A stretch of 64,000 bases of DNA from Neonectria sp. B-13 (GCA_002682825.1 NOKP01000004.1:865607-929606); one strand, 5' to 3'. Shown: positions 23,289-35,203, numbered from the stretch's first letter. A program made the numbers and translations. The notes: generated by a model not told the origin, from the letters alone.

Positions 23289-26200
23289 ATGGAACCCCCC
23301 AACGGGGACGGGCCTGACGGCTCGTCTATTGTATGAGAATTCCCTAGGGAATACGTCACCTCCGACTAACAGCTTGCAGAAACCCGTGTCATCGCTCCGA
23401 GCACGATTCGAAAACATAAACACCAACAAGCCCGCCGCCGATATCCCCGCCCCGCCATCAACACCATCCCGATCCATCTCCCCGGCACCTAAACCGGATC
23501 GACTTCGAGACTTCAAGCCGACGCAGGAGGTCTCCCTTGTCGCCTCTTCAACCCCAGCAGTACCCACCAGGCCCCAGGTGCGGCCCAAGGTCGCTGCATT
23601 GGCCGTCAACCAAGATCAGAATGCCCCTCCTCCAGTACCTCCTCCTTCAACACGACCGATCCCAGGTGTCAAACCACAGCCTATCCAGCAGCAAGCGCCA
23701 CCTCCACCAGCTGTCACAGTGCAACCTCCGCAATCGCCGCCAAAAGGACGGGTCTCAGGTCTCGCCTTGATCGATCAATCTCCCTTCTTAAACCCCGACG
23801 CCGTTGCGACTCCGACCACGCCTGGAGGCTCCCCTCGGCATTTCAGGATCCCAAGCCGCCCACACACTCCCTCTGCGTCAGTCAGCCTACCTCGATCCCC
23901 GCGGGCAGGCGGATCAAATCCCCCGTCGCCGCCTCCTCCAAGGCGATCCGGCGAGTTTAGAAGAGATCCAGAGCCAAAGACTGCTCCTCCACCTCCCGCT
24001 CCTCGCAATGGCAGCAAGCCTTTGATACCTGCGTCAAAACCGCCCTCATCACCCGATCCGCAGAGTCAACAACTCATCAAACGGAGCAATATTTCTCAAG
24101 AAACGTCACCCTTCAACAGCCCCCCGAGCAGTCTTGAATCCCACGGCGCTCCTCCGAAACTCCCTATCCGGCCAAGACTTCAAGCCCCAGGTGACAAGGC
24201 TCCTCGCCCGCGGTCCGTCATCATAGGATTTGACCCTCTTTCGACTCACCAGTCAGCTACCAGCTCGAGAAAGGATTGGGAACCCGAGCTCAATGGAACA
24301 CTTAAAGGTCACATCACTCCTCAACCCACTGGAGAGCCGAGGCCAGCCTTACCAGCGAGGCCTTCGAACTTTGAAATACCGCCTCGTCCTTACATCGCAA
24401 GTAATAACAGCATGTTGCCCCCACCTCGGCCACCACGTCCTACTGCCCAGCCAGTCGATACCCCCGCGACTTCGACTCCCCCAAAGCGAGTCGTGTCAAC
24501 CCCGACGACTCAGCAGCCGTTGCAACAACAGCTAGCACCTCCGACTCGAACACACGGGAGATCCATGACCATCGACAGGGCATCAGACCGCACCCCCATC
24601 GAATTCCGCATCACCCCGGCTACCCCAACCTCAATCGCACCCATAACCACAGTGGCAGTAACTGCACCCGCAAAGCCAATACAGTCTACACCCGTCGCTA
24701 TCAAGATTACGCCAAAGGAGCCAGTAAACCACGTAACCGCTTATCCCGATGCTTCCAATATGAATCGCCGACCGCCCTATATCAAGCAAGGCTCGTTTGA
24801 AATCCCAACCAAGTACGACGCCAGGACATTCGACGTCTGCGGGGAATTCGTCTGCGCAAGTGGCCACATGACGAGGGTGTGGAGCTTGCTAGATGGTGAA
24901 ATGATTATGAGCTTGTCGCATACGGAAGGTGTCAAGGCCACTGCAGTCGCATTTAAGCCAGCCGCTGATCCTCGAGAAGAGGGCAAACGGTTGTGGATTG
25001 GTACTAATACGGGAGACCTCATGGAGGTCGAAATCGCAACACATGCCATCACGCCGAGCAAAGCGAACATCCACGGTCGCTATGAAGTGATAAAGATTTA
25101 CCGCCACTTCAATGAAGTATGGACTCTTGACGAGTCTGGTACCTTGCTCGTCTGGGGACCTGACAACAATTCGGTCGCCACCCTCACCGGGAGTCCGACT
25201 CAGAGCTACAAAGTCCCAAAGGGCCATACGTTCTCAATGGTTATTGGCGACGATCTCTGGCATTGTACGGGCAAAGAAATCCGCATCTTCGCACCAACGG
25301 CTGATGGCCGGTCGCAGTTCCAGGTTCTGGTTCGGCCTTTGGTTTCGGACAGTGCTGGCGACATCACTTCTGGAACCCTTATCAAATCCCAGCCAGACAC
25401 AGTTATTTTTGGTCATGTTGATGGAAAGGTCACGATGTATTCAATCAGCGACTACTCGTGTTTGGGGGTCATCAACGTCAGCACCTGGAAGATCAATGCC
25501 TTGGCTAATGTGGGAAGGCATGTCTGGGCTGCTTACAACACCGGCAAGGTCTGTGTCTATGACATTGAAGAATCGCCCTGGGCGGTAAAGAAGGAGTGGC
25601 TGGCCCACGATAATCCCATCGTGAAGATGGTGGCTGATCCGTCAAGCGCATACTTCATGGATCGACTACAAGTCATTTCACTTGGCGCCGACAACAAGAT
25701 CAAAGCGTGGGATGGTCTTCTACAGGATGATTGGCTCGAGGATTCCATGAAGTCCAAAGATACTCAGTACTGTGACTTTGACGAAATCAAGGCACTCTTC
25801 ATGACTTGGAACGCCGGCGCCTGTACACCGTCCAGTCTTCGGTACTCGGCCACTGATTCGTCCTTCTTCCAAGATCTCGTTCAGTCAGCCGATTCACCGG
25901 ATATTTTAGTGTTCGGATTTCAAGAGCTGGTGGACTTGGAGGACAAGAAGCTGACGGCCAAGCGGTTCCTGAAGCCAAAGAAAAAGGAGGGTTCCGATCA
26001 GGAGCGGATGAGCCATCAATATCGAGACTGGAGGGACTTCCTGATGAAGACCCTGGACGACTACATGCCGACAGATGACCTGTACCATCTCCTCCACACC
26101 GCACCAATGGTTGGACTGTTTACCTGCGTCTTTGTCAAGTCGTCTCTCAGAGACCGAATCCGCAACCTAAGCGGTGCAGAGGTGAAGCGAGGTATGGGGG

Positions 26201-27045
26201 GCCTACATGGCAACAAGGGTGCAGTGGCAGTGCGTTTTCGAATTGACGACACGTCCATCTGCCTTATCAACTGTCACTTGGCAGCTGGGCAGTCCCAAGC
26301 AAATGCACGGCACGGCGATATTGCAGCGATCCTCGAAACCCCCTTGTTCACGACGGAGCGTGACCCCGGAGTCCTCGTGGACACGTACGTGGGCGGCGGC
26401 GACGGCAGCTTGATTGTGGACCATGAACTTTGCATTCTCAACGGCGATTTAAACTACCGCATCGACACCATGTCTCGGGATACAGTGGTGACGGCTGTCA
26501 AGCAGAACAACCTCGGCAAACTCCTTGAGCGTGATCAACTTCTCGTCGCCCGGCGTCGCAACCCTGCCTTTAAGCTTCGAGCCTTTGACGAGTTGCCGAT
26601 CACGTTTGCGCCAACTTACAAGTACGATGTTGGGACGGACACGTATGATACCAGTGAGAAGCGACGAAGTCCCGCGTGGTGCGATCGACTCTTATTCAAA
26701 GGCCGAGGACGGATCGAACAGTTGGACTACAGGAGACATGAAGTGCGTGTGAGCGATCATCGTCCTGTGACTGGGAGCTTCAACCTCTGGGTGAAGAAGG
26801 TGGATCCAAGACGCAGGGCAATTGCGTGGGTGGAGAGCCAACAGACATTCGAGGATATGCGGCAGCAAGAAACCAGTGAAGACAAGTGAGTTTCGTGAGC
26901 TCACCTCTAGGAGACAAAGATTCTAATCATGCATGGCAGGCTCTTATATCTGATGGATACGTGCGGATTCGACAAAGTGACGAGCCAGAGACTGGTCAAG
27001 GAGAAATCGGTCAGACGAGACAACCGAAGTCCAAGTCGAAACTAG
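23289..27045 (+). CDS. Inositol polyphosphate 5-phosphatase with N-terminal propeller (type II-like)
   Basis: Removes the 5-phosphate from phosphoinositides or inositol phosphates. Three exons: 23289-23330, 23380-26885 and 26940-27045, with introns of 49 nt (branch CTAAC) and 54 nt (branch CTAAT), giving 1,217 aa. Exon 1 encodes MEPPNGDGPDGSSI, which joins KPVSSLRARFENINTN. The longest open frame instead starts in a different frame upstream and reads through the intron, so its first 53 residues are false. The last intron replaces an early stop with a tail ending RSPSRN. Layout: Pro/Ser-rich disordered region (15-480), beta-propeller-like region (about 490-810), IPPc catalytic domain (about 820-1150) with MTWNAG, FQEL, NKGAVAVRF, NCHLAAGQ, NGDLNYR, SPAWCDR and SDHRPV all intact. 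Confidence 0.93.
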
Positions 27046-28197
27046 GCCGACCTAGTACTTTGGTTGCCGCAATTTCAGGAACAACGCAATAGACAAATGA
27101 CGTCAGGTATATACGCATATGCGTTACTGGCTTGGATTGATTGAGCACGGCGCGAGAAAGGAACCCCAGGGGTTATGCGGAGGACAGGTTTGTTGGGCCG
27201 GGCAAGGCATGGCATGGATGGCGCATGGCCCTCGAGTGGCGTGGAATGCAACACTAGACAGTCTTATTTTTCTATGTTTTTGTCCATCTTCTTTGTTGAA
27301 TTTTGTTTAGACATGGACAAGCGAGCATTCGGTCGGGAGCGGCAGGAATCGGGGCATTATGACTATAGAGAGTTGGTCAGCCAGGAAGGCGAGGAGGGGT
27401 GAGAAGGACGAGAGGATATCAAAAATTAAGGGGAAGAGACTATCGGGGATAAGAAGAAGCGAAAAGAGCCAAGAGATCCGGTTCAGTCGGTGATGACAAT
27501 GACGTTTCTATCTGAAAGCTTTTTGGGTCCCTGATTCGACGAGTTGCGATGCTGTGTGCATGCATCTCGGAGAGAAAGTGGCGTGGCACGGAAAGGGACA
27601 AGCCCGAGAGTCCAACCTTACGAATACGCAGGTACGAACCAAGATTAGAGGACCCCCACTGTATCTCCAGGGGTGTACAGGGCAGGTTTAGCGTAATCTG
27701 GGTGATGGGAGCCGGGGCCGGGGCCTGGAAATTGCATCTCTAGCTGTCAATTCACAGCCTGTACAAGGGTCCATCCCGCGTGCGTTATAAGGCTTCGTCC
27801 CCCAAAGCGAATTGCTCGACCAGAGACTGATATCAAACATTCGAAGCCGCTGTTCTTGGGTGTGTGTCTACGAGTAATACTTGATGTTGCCGGTGTGACT
27901 AACTCGGAACTAGGTACATAAAGGGAGCAATCAATCGCCAGTCTCATTGTGCCGGCTAGTTTTCGCAGGGCGCTCAATTCGTCCCCGTCTTCGCAGAGGT
28001 ACTAAGGCAGCTAGGTACTGTAGGTACCCGACTGAGCGGTGAGGGACAACCCAGGGCAACCAACGACAAGCGAGCAATTCGTCGATATAGGATCTAGACC
28101 TAGATCCGGGCGTATCTACAAACCGTCGCTTCTTCCTACCCAAGGCAGCTTTCCACAGCCTCAATCCCCTTCCTTGGAGTTCGAATTGGAAGCGGAC
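27046..28197. other. Intergenic region, no gene seen
   Basis: The 3' flank of the 5-phosphatase gene and promoter of the Sec14-like gene. Short frames without ATG or motif only. A repeated TAGGTACTGTAGGTACC word lies at 28012-28028. Confidence 0.45.
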
Positions 28198-29334
28198 ATG
28201 TCCACCACGGCTGAATCCTCGTCCGGTCCTCGGATGACGCCCATCGCGGTGCCCACGGCCGACTCCAAGCCCGCGCCGCGGCCGGAGCTCACGGAGGACC
28301 AGACGACCAAGTACGCGGCGCTCCTGGAGCAGGCCAAGGCCTTCACGGAGATCCAGTGCGACAAGGAGAAGGACAAGTCCGGGCCCGTGACCGACACGGA
28401 GCGCGCCTGGCTGACGCGCGAGTGTCTGCTGCGATACCTGCGCGCCACCAAGTGGAACGTCGACGACTCGGCCAAGCGCCTGCTGGCCACGCTCGCCTGG
28501 CGCCGCGAGTACGGGCTGGACGGCTTCACGCCCGACTACATCTCGCCCGAGCAGGAGACGGGCAAGCAGATGATCATCGGATTCGACCGCATGGGCCGCC
28601 CGTGCCAGTACCTTAACCCGGGCCGCCAGAACACCGATGCCAGCCCGCGCCAGATCCACCACCTGTTCTACATGGTCGAGCGCGTCACCGACGTCATGCC
28701 GCCCGGTGTCGAGATGCTGAGCCTCATGATCAACTTCAAGCCCAGCAAGGAGCGCAAGAACACCAGCGTGCCCGTGTCCACCGCCCGAGAGGTGCTGCAC
28801 ATCCTGCAGAACCACTACCCCGAGCGACTGGGCAAGGCGCTTATCATCAATGGTAACTAACTCATCTCCACCCGGATAGGTAGAGAAACCTCCGCTGACC
28901 ATGCTACCCTAGTGCCCTGGATCGTCTGGGGCTTCTTCAAGCTCATCACGCCCTTCATCGACCCCGTGACCCGGGAGAAGCTCAAGTTCAACGAGGACAT
29001 GAAGCAGTACGTGCCGCCAGAGCAGCTGTGGAGCCTGGACTGGGGCGGTGACCTGGACTTCGAGTACGACCACGCCACGTACTGGCCTGCGCTGAACGAG
29101 CTGTGCCGCCAGCGCCGCGAGGAGCGCATGCGCCGCTGGGAGGCGGGCGGCAAGCTAGTGGGCGAGTCGGAGGATTTCCTGGCCGGCGGGACGGACGAGA
29201 GCGTGGCGGGTGTCAAGTATGATCCTGAAGCTAGCCCTGCTGCTGCTGCTGCTGCTGCTGCTGGGCCGAGTGAGGAGAGCGCCGTCGACGAGGTGGAGGC
29301 GAAGCTTGCCCAGACCAAGTTGGAGGACGCATAG
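28198..29334 (+). CDS. Sec14-like (CRAL-TRIO) phosphatidylinositol transfer protein
   Basis: Binds and exchanges phospholipids between membranes. Exons 28198-28852 and 28913-29334 join across a 60-nt GT-AG intron into 358 aa. CRAL-TRIO N-terminal helices (LTRECLLRYLRATKWNVDDSAKRLLATLAWRREYG) span about 75-110. The lipid-binding domain (about 125-280) includes IIGFDRMGRPCQYLNPGRQN, the TAREVLHILQNHYPERLGKALIIN motif, and VPWIVWGFFKLITPFIDP after the intron. An eight-residue poly-Ala run near 325 is coded by GCT repeats. I chose the ATG at 28198. The open frame extends upstream to a GTG with no support. Codon use is markedly more GC-rich than in the neighbours, which also produces long shadow frames on the other strand. 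Csr1/Sfh-type is likely, but the paralogue is not resolved. Confidence 0.92.
29232..29262. repeat. GCT trinucleotide repeat coding poly-Ala
   Basis: About eight GCT units inside the Sec14-like gene encode an alanine run in the C-terminal tail. Length variation between strains is likely. Confidence 0.8.
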
Positions 29335-31131
29335 ATTAGATGAGATAAGTTGAACCACGATTCACTCGTATGGATAGGAAAAGGAAAAGAAGGGAATAGA
29401 ATGGAGCAGCCAGATAACAAGGAATACTCAGGGCACACTTCCTACGGCTCATTATCTGGCGAGAAGGGCGGGTCTAGCATAGGGCTGAGGCCGCGAACCG
29501 CTTGAAGCAACCGCGGAGACGACGCAATACAAGTCCAAAGTCCGAAACCCGAGTACAAGAACCCGATTCCTAAACTTGAGACGTTGCGAGCGACCGACTG
29601 CCTTCGGCCGTAATCGGCTTTTAACCTAGCTATCACCACGCCCTTCGCACACTGCTGCCTGGTGGTCAGCAGCATTGTGCATGCACGACGACAAAGTCGG
29701 CCAGCAACTTGGTAAAGCCCCGCCTCGGAGTCACAGGCCAGTTGTTTGAACGGTCTCGGTGCAGTGCGTTCACACTCCGGCCGGGGGTGGCGATGTTCGA
29801 GTCTTCCGTATGGGCTTTACCACTAACTAGGTGGGTTTCCATCTTCAGCCCTACCTGCGTCAACCGCATCAATTCCTCTGCAAGTTGACTCAACTCCAAT
29901 AATACCTCGAATTTGACTGTTCCTACACGTTGTTCCATGTCTGCATCCATTCAACATGGCCGTAGACTAGTTTTCACCAGTTCATTCTTGGAGCTTGCGG
30001 CAGACTCAATTCATCATCAACATATACCCCCTTCCCTCAGCCCATGGTACAAACGGTGGCCAACCAAGACTGCCACGTTCATAGACGAAACATCACCTTC
30101 ACATGACCGGGCAGTCACTCTCTTGTTACTATTCACACAATCTCCTTTTCTACCGGCATACCATCTCGTTTGACGTTTGCTAGTGCACGCAGGTACTCCG
30201 TGGTGGCTCATTGTTTGATGCAAGCCTTGACCGAAGAGGTTTGGCCGCGCATTTGTTGCAGTCCACTACTAGAGCATGCATTCAACGAGTATCGCAACCC
30301 TGTCTAGAGCCCTATGCAGCCTGGTCAATTAGTGGCACAGTTCCCACTCCCACTTCCATGTTCCCAACCAACACCAAAAGAAGCCCAACTTTTGCCTGTC
30401 CAACTGCCTGTTTGTACACTTTCCACTGTTTGCTAGGTAGGTATATGTGGCGAAGCAGATGCGGACAGTGCCGGAAAGCGACGGGAGGGGACTAGGCCGG
30501 GTTTCGATGCGGCCGATGGAGGGACAGCAGCGAGCACATGATTACTGACCTCCACCCTCCCACTCAGGCTCTCTCTCTCCTTGTTCGCAGCCAAACCCTT
30601 GTGGCGACAGATGATTCGTTCTCCTTCTCTTGCAGACACTCCTGCACGCCAAACACACGTCCTCCAGGCTGTGACTGATGACGCTTTGCCGTCCACCTTA
30701 AATACTAGGCTGAAGTCTTCCTTGCGTGTTTGTTTGCCTCCTCGATGCTCGGCCTTGTGGTTGCAGCCTAATCGACCAAACATCCCCAAACAGGACGCGC
30801 AAAGCTTTGGGAACGACTCGTTTATCCCAAAGTCCTTAATCGGGCAATCAAGCATGACTCTTTGAGCTATCCGCTGCTGTGCTCGCCTTTAGTATAAAGT
30901 CAGAATATCCCTCTGTGTAACGAGTGACAAGTTCCTTCTCGCACCCCTCACCAACTCGCTCTCCTTCTCCTCCCTCTCTTTTTTGCCTTCTCTAGCTCTT
31001 ATTCATCTTCCCCATGTTCACTGCCTTTGACTCTGTCTCTGACTCTGTCTACACCGATACAGAACTGAGCCTCAGTAAAAACCAAGAATCGTAAAACAGA
31101 ATACTCAACGGCAAGCTCCTACAAAACCAAC
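29335..31131. other. Intergenic region, no gene supported
   Basis: 1.8 kb between the Sec14-like gene and the Bcs1-like gene. A 94-codon minus-strand frame (29666-29950) and plus-strand frames near 30581 have no motif. The last 250 nt are T/C-rich and likely include the Bcs1-like promoter and leader. Confidence 0.4.
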
Positions 31132-33142
31132 ATGGACTCGCTGTCCAAAATGTCCAAGTTGGGCTTGCCGCCTTTCCTTCAATACCAAGGCGTCAACTTC
31201 ACTGCCAATGCGTCAAGTCCTTTTCCGCCCGGTATGGTGGACAGTTTCCTCGCCACCGCCGGCCAGGCTTCACCTCTTCTGCAGCTCTTCCTCTTCGTCT
31301 ACCGCCAGATCGGAGTCCAGTTCGGCCTTGACCCGTCTCTCCTCCTGACTCTCCTCGGTGTTCTCTGGGGTCTTTCTAAGATTCTCAATCAGGTCTACGC
31401 CATGCTCCAGTCCTTCTCCAGCCGCTATCTCATGTGCGCCTTATATGTGGGCGAGAACGACCACATCTACTCGCACCTCATGAATTTTTTGGCCCAGCAG
31501 CAGAACATCGCAAAGGACCGCTATCTGATGGCTCAGACTGTGTGGAAGAGCGCGTGGGAGGAGGAAGAGGAAATGGCGAATACGTTGACCCTGGTTGAAG
31601 TGGGCGATGGCGACGACGATGATGAACCCAAGTATCTTAACTTCGCCAGCCAGGCGGCAAGATCGGTAAGTCATTCCAACAACAAACGACGAGCAAAGCG
31701 TTCTAACCCCTAATAGAGCCCACGATACGTCCCCGCCATGGGCACAACCGGGTTTTGGCACAATGGGACTTACTTCAGGGTGAACCGAAAAAAGGAGTCC
31801 TTCATGAACACCTCTGGGTGGTCTGCCATGAAAGACCTCGAGGAGATCAAGATATCCTGCTTCGGTCGATCCATCAGTAAGCCATCATCATCAATTACCT
31901 ACCTTTTTAGCCATCGCTAAACTATTGCAAGATCCGATCAAGCTGCTCCTCGCAGATGCAAAGGCCATGTACTACCTTGATACCATGCAGAAGACTACCA
32001 TCTATCGTCCCAGAGCTAAGGAATCTCGACGTGATGGCAACATGTGGCAGCAAGTCGCAAGACGACCTGTCCGGCCCATGCGCACCGTCGTGCTCGACTC
32101 CAAGGAGAAGCACGACGTGCTGCAAGATGTCAACGAGTACCTTCACCCTGGGACTCCTCGGTGGTATGCTTCTCGCGGTATCCCCCTCCGAAGAGGATAC
32201 CTGTTCCACGGGCCCCCAGGCACCGGCAAGACTAGTTTCTCGTTTGCATTGGCGGGAGTTTTTGGAATCGACATTTACGTCATCAGTCTACAGGATTTCA
32301 GTGTGACCGAGGAAGATCTAGCGGCGCTATTTACGCGGCTTCCGAGGCGGTGCATCGTTCTGCTTGAGGACATCGATACTGCTGGTTTGCGACGAGACCC
32401 TGACGCGGATGCGGATGAGGATGCCGAGGAAACTTCGAAAAGCGGTGCCGCTGAAAAGAAGGATGAAGAAAAGGACGCCAAAAAGTCCAAGAAGAAGTCC
32501 AAAACGAAGGCCAAGAAGCAAAAGGAGGACGAGGAGAGCGACTCAGGAAGCGACTCAGACAGTTCGGAAGAGGAGTCCTCTCGAAAGAAGAAAAACAAGA
32601 AGAAGGTTAAGAGAGGCCGCAGGGAAAACAGGAGCATAGGTGGTGTCCTATCCATGGAGACCATCTCTTTGTCGGGTCTTCTCAACGCCATCGATGGTGT
32701 GGCCTCGCACGAAGGCCGCATCCTCATCATGACGACCAACAAGCCGGAGTCACTGGATGAGGCGCTGATCCGCCCGGGCCGCGTCGACGTGCAAGTCGGC
32801 TTCAAGAACGCCTCGGGCGCGCAGGCGGGAGAGCTGTTCCACCGGATGTACGAGGCCTCGCGCTCCAAGCGGCTCACCAACGGATCCGCGGCGAAGGGTG
32901 AGAAAGACAGCACGGCCCCGAAACAGGACGAGGTGCTGGATGTGACGTCGGCGGAGCTGCGCGGCATCTCGGACAAGTTCGGCACACTGATCCCCGCGGG
33001 CATGTTCTCGCCGGCGGAGATCCAGGGGTTCCTACTGAAGCGCAAGAAGACGCCGCGAAAGGCGCTGGAGGAGGCGTCGGAGTGGATTGGGGCGGCGATT
33101 AAACAGAAGGAGTCCAAGTCCAAAGTTGTCACGGTCCAGTGA
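31132..33142 (+). CDS. Bcs1-like mitochondrial AAA ATPase with long charged insert
   Basis: Exons 31132-31665, 31717-31876 and 31932-33142 join across introns of 51 and 55 nt into 634 aa. A hydrophobic segment near 65-80 (LLLTLLGVLWGLSKI) precedes the Bcs1 N-terminal domain (to about 260). The AAA domain has Walker A GPPGTGKT (about 325), Walker B CIVLLEDIDTA (about 373-383), and MTTNKPESLDEALIRPGRVD with the arginine finger region. Between Walker B and the next conserved helix is a highly charged insert of about 90 residues (about 385-475), Asp/Glu then Lys-rich. Yeast Bcs1 translocates the Rieske protein; filamentous fungi carry several paralogues of unknown substrate, and the insert argues that this is one of them rather than Bcs1 itself. 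Confidence 0.9.
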
Positions 33143-33688
33143 GGCAGGAGGTTAGTGAAAGGCGAAAATAATGATGAGTGCTGTTGGACATTTGAGGGGT
33201 GCGGACAAATGTTGCCCTGCTGAGGATTGATGTGAAGGTGACAAGTGGAAGGTTATTTGCGTTTATACATGAAGATTGCACAGGCAAACACATAGCTAAA
33301 GAGTAAGAAGAAGATAATGAGCGAGGGAGAATGTCAACAGTAAGATGAACCCCTTCGCAGTAACATAAACCCCTTCGCAGCAACATAAAATGCTTCAAAG
33401 ACTACATATTCTATGTTGATAGACGGAAGTGCATTTCGAGACGGTTTACCCTGCACCTTGGCTCCTCAGCTGCCACTTTGGGGCAATCCAAGGTGAGCGA
33501 TTGGAGCTCTCGGTCAAGGCTCGGTGGACCCAGCTCCTGAACCCCACACCGTGCCTTATCCCACCACGCGCCAACTTTCCCCAAAGCCACCTTCCACGTG
33601 CGCGCCCCGTTGACGTCGAAGTTGAAGTCGGAGAGCTCCAGGCCCCAGAAATGCCCTGCTGCCCACACCAGCGACGACGACGACGACC
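33143..33688. other. Intergenic region with a 20-nt tandem repeat
   Basis: The 3' flank of the Bcs1-like gene and promoter of TRS31. Apart from the repeat at 33341-33400 I see nothing else. Confidence 0.45.
33341..33400. repeat. Three tandem 20-nt units
   Basis: Three contiguous units of exactly 20 nt: 33341-33360, 33361-33380 and 33381-33400. The first two differ at two positions and share the half CCCCTTCGCAG, and the third is more diverged. They lie about 200 nt after the Bcs1-like stop codon. Confidence 0.8.
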
Positions 33689-34407
33689 ATGGCAAACCTC
33701 CAATCCAGCGCGACGACCGGCAAGGAGCCCGGCCTGAGGCATCCCAGCAACGGCAAGACCATCTACCACCGGCCCCTCAACCGTTCCAAGACGGCCGAGC
33801 TGAGCCAGGCCAGCTTCGCCTACCTCTTCGGCGAGATGGTGACGTACGCGCAGAAGCGGGTAAAGGGCATCCAGGAGCTGGAGCAACGGTACGAGACCCT
33901 CCATACATGCCCCCTTCCTCCCGCTGAGTTGAGCTGACCGGAGTGATGCACTCGCTACTCTACAGACTCAACGTCCAGGGCCATTCCATCGGGCTCAAGC
34001 TGCTCGACCTCCTCATCCACCGCGAACCCACGCGCTCGCAGCTGCGGCCGCTGACCATCATCGCGCTGCTGCACTTCATCAAGCAAAACGTCTGGCTGCA
34101 CCTGTTCGGGCGGCAGGCGGACCGGCTGGAGAAGAGCGCCAACCCCGAGACGCCCGAAGAGTACATGATCATCGACAACGAGCCGCTGGTCAACCAGTAC
34201 ATCAGCGTGCCCAAGGAGATGAGCCAGCTCAACTGTGCCGCCTACGTGGCCGGCATCGTCGAGGGCGTGTGCGACGGCGCCGACTTCCCCGCCCGTGTCA
34301 CGGCACATACCGTCGGCGAGGGCGAGATGTGGCCCGGGAAGACGGTGTTCCTGGTCAAGTTCCGCAGCGAGGTGTTGGAGCGGGAAGGGTTTTTGGGTAA
34401 GAGCTGA
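33689..34407 (+). CDS. TRS31: TRAPP complex subunit Trs31 (TRAPPC5)
   Basis: A core Bet3-family subunit of the TRAPP tethering complexes that activate Ypt1/Rab1 in ER-Golgi traffic. Exons 33689-33888 and 33966-34407 join across a 77-nt intron (phase 2, codon CG|A) into 213 aa. Hallmarks are IYHRPLNRSKTAELSQASFAYLFGEMV at the N-terminus, RLNVQGHSIGLKLLDLL across the splice, LHFIKQNVWLHLFGRQADRLEK, and a C-terminal LNCAAYVAGIVEGVCDGADFPARVTAHTV. The length fits the fungal family. Confidence 0.96.
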
Positions 34408-34834
34408 GAGCCTTGCTTGGCTGACTTAGGTAGACTACGTACTGGAGTTTTGGGAGTTGGGGTGGGGCTTGGAATTGACTTGGGCATGGCCGTGATGGAG
34501 CGGAATAAGAGGACTTGCTGTCTTTTGTCTCACTGCCTTGGTTCGTCTTTCCAACTAGTGACCTTGCTGTGACTTGTGGATGTTCCTCTTTGTAACTAGC
34601 GATCTTGCCGGGTTTCTGGGGAGCGAATCTGCCGGATCATGCAGACAGACCGGTGTGCATCATCCAAACGCCATGAACGGCCTTCCGATAATATGAGCTG
34701 TCATTCCCAGCACCCGGTTTTCCTCATTGGCCCATTCCTTACAAACAAACGTACCCGGCGCCATAACTCCAAAAATCAAACATGAAACCACCACATCCAA
34801 TTACCGATGCCCCGTGATGGCTTCCCGGTCTGCA
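34408..34834. other. Short convergent spacer
   Basis: 427 nt between the stop codons of TRS31 (plus) and APC13 (minus). The two transcripts probably end here. Nothing else seen. Confidence 0.45.
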
Positions 34835-35203
34835 TCAGCGCGGCAGTCCCCGGCCGCGGGCGCTCTTGGACCCCGCGCCGCCGCGAGTGGAAGGGCCCTT
34901 GGTCATCAGCTCGGCCAGCCCCAGGTCCTTCCAGGCGGGCTCCTTGGACTTCTGGGTGGCGCGCTGAATGCCAAACGCGGCGTGCTGGTCGGGGACAACG
35001 TCATCCTCGTCCTCCGGGTTGATGGGCTGGTGGGGCGGCGGGACGTAGATCTCGTCGTCGGGCAGTTTATCCTTGCAAAAGTCCTCAAACAGGTCGGCGT
35101 CGCGCGGCCGGTGCATGTGCACAAACGTGAAGGACGAATCCTTGTTCTGGGAGGGTGTTAGGCTGTGTTGAGGGGCAACAATGGGAGGAGGGGAGCGCGC
35201 CAT
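34835..35203 (-). CDS. APC13: Anaphase-promoting complex subunit Apc13 (Swm1-like)
   Basis: A small structural APC/C subunit. A single exon of 122 aa. The match is to the short Apc13 pattern: an acidic, aromatic segment (DADLFEDFCKDKLPDDEIYVPPP, matching the WREDKLPYEDVAIP region of animal Apc13), an acidic spacer (NPEDEDDVVPD) and a terminal KEPAWKDLGLAELM matching the conserved KWTDLALQYL. The extra N-terminal 25 residues and a basic, Gly-rich tail are lineage-specific. The ATG at 35203 is the only upstream ATG in frame. The sequence CTAACACCCTCCCAG near residue 16 looks like an intron end, but no good donor is present. Confidence 0.82.
   Translation of the reverse strand: MARSPPPIVAPQHSLTPSQNKDSSFTFVHMHRPRDADLFEDFCKDKLPDDEIYVPPPHQPINPEDEDDVVPDQHAAFGIQRATQKSKEPAWKDLGLAELMTKGPSTRGGAGSKSARGRGLPR

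Noticed and set aside
27931..28902. A 323-codon minus-strand frame
   Set aside because: It is the antisense of the Sec14-like coding exon, open because of its GC-rich third positions. No motif.
29666..29950. A 94-codon minus-strand frame beginning MDADMEQRVGTVKF
   Set aside because: It could be a small orphan, but has no motif, homology I recognise or neighbouring splice partners.
32275..33132. A 285-codon minus-strand frame opposite the Bcs1-like ATPase
   Set aside because: Ser-rich shadow of the charged insert and AAA core on the other strand.
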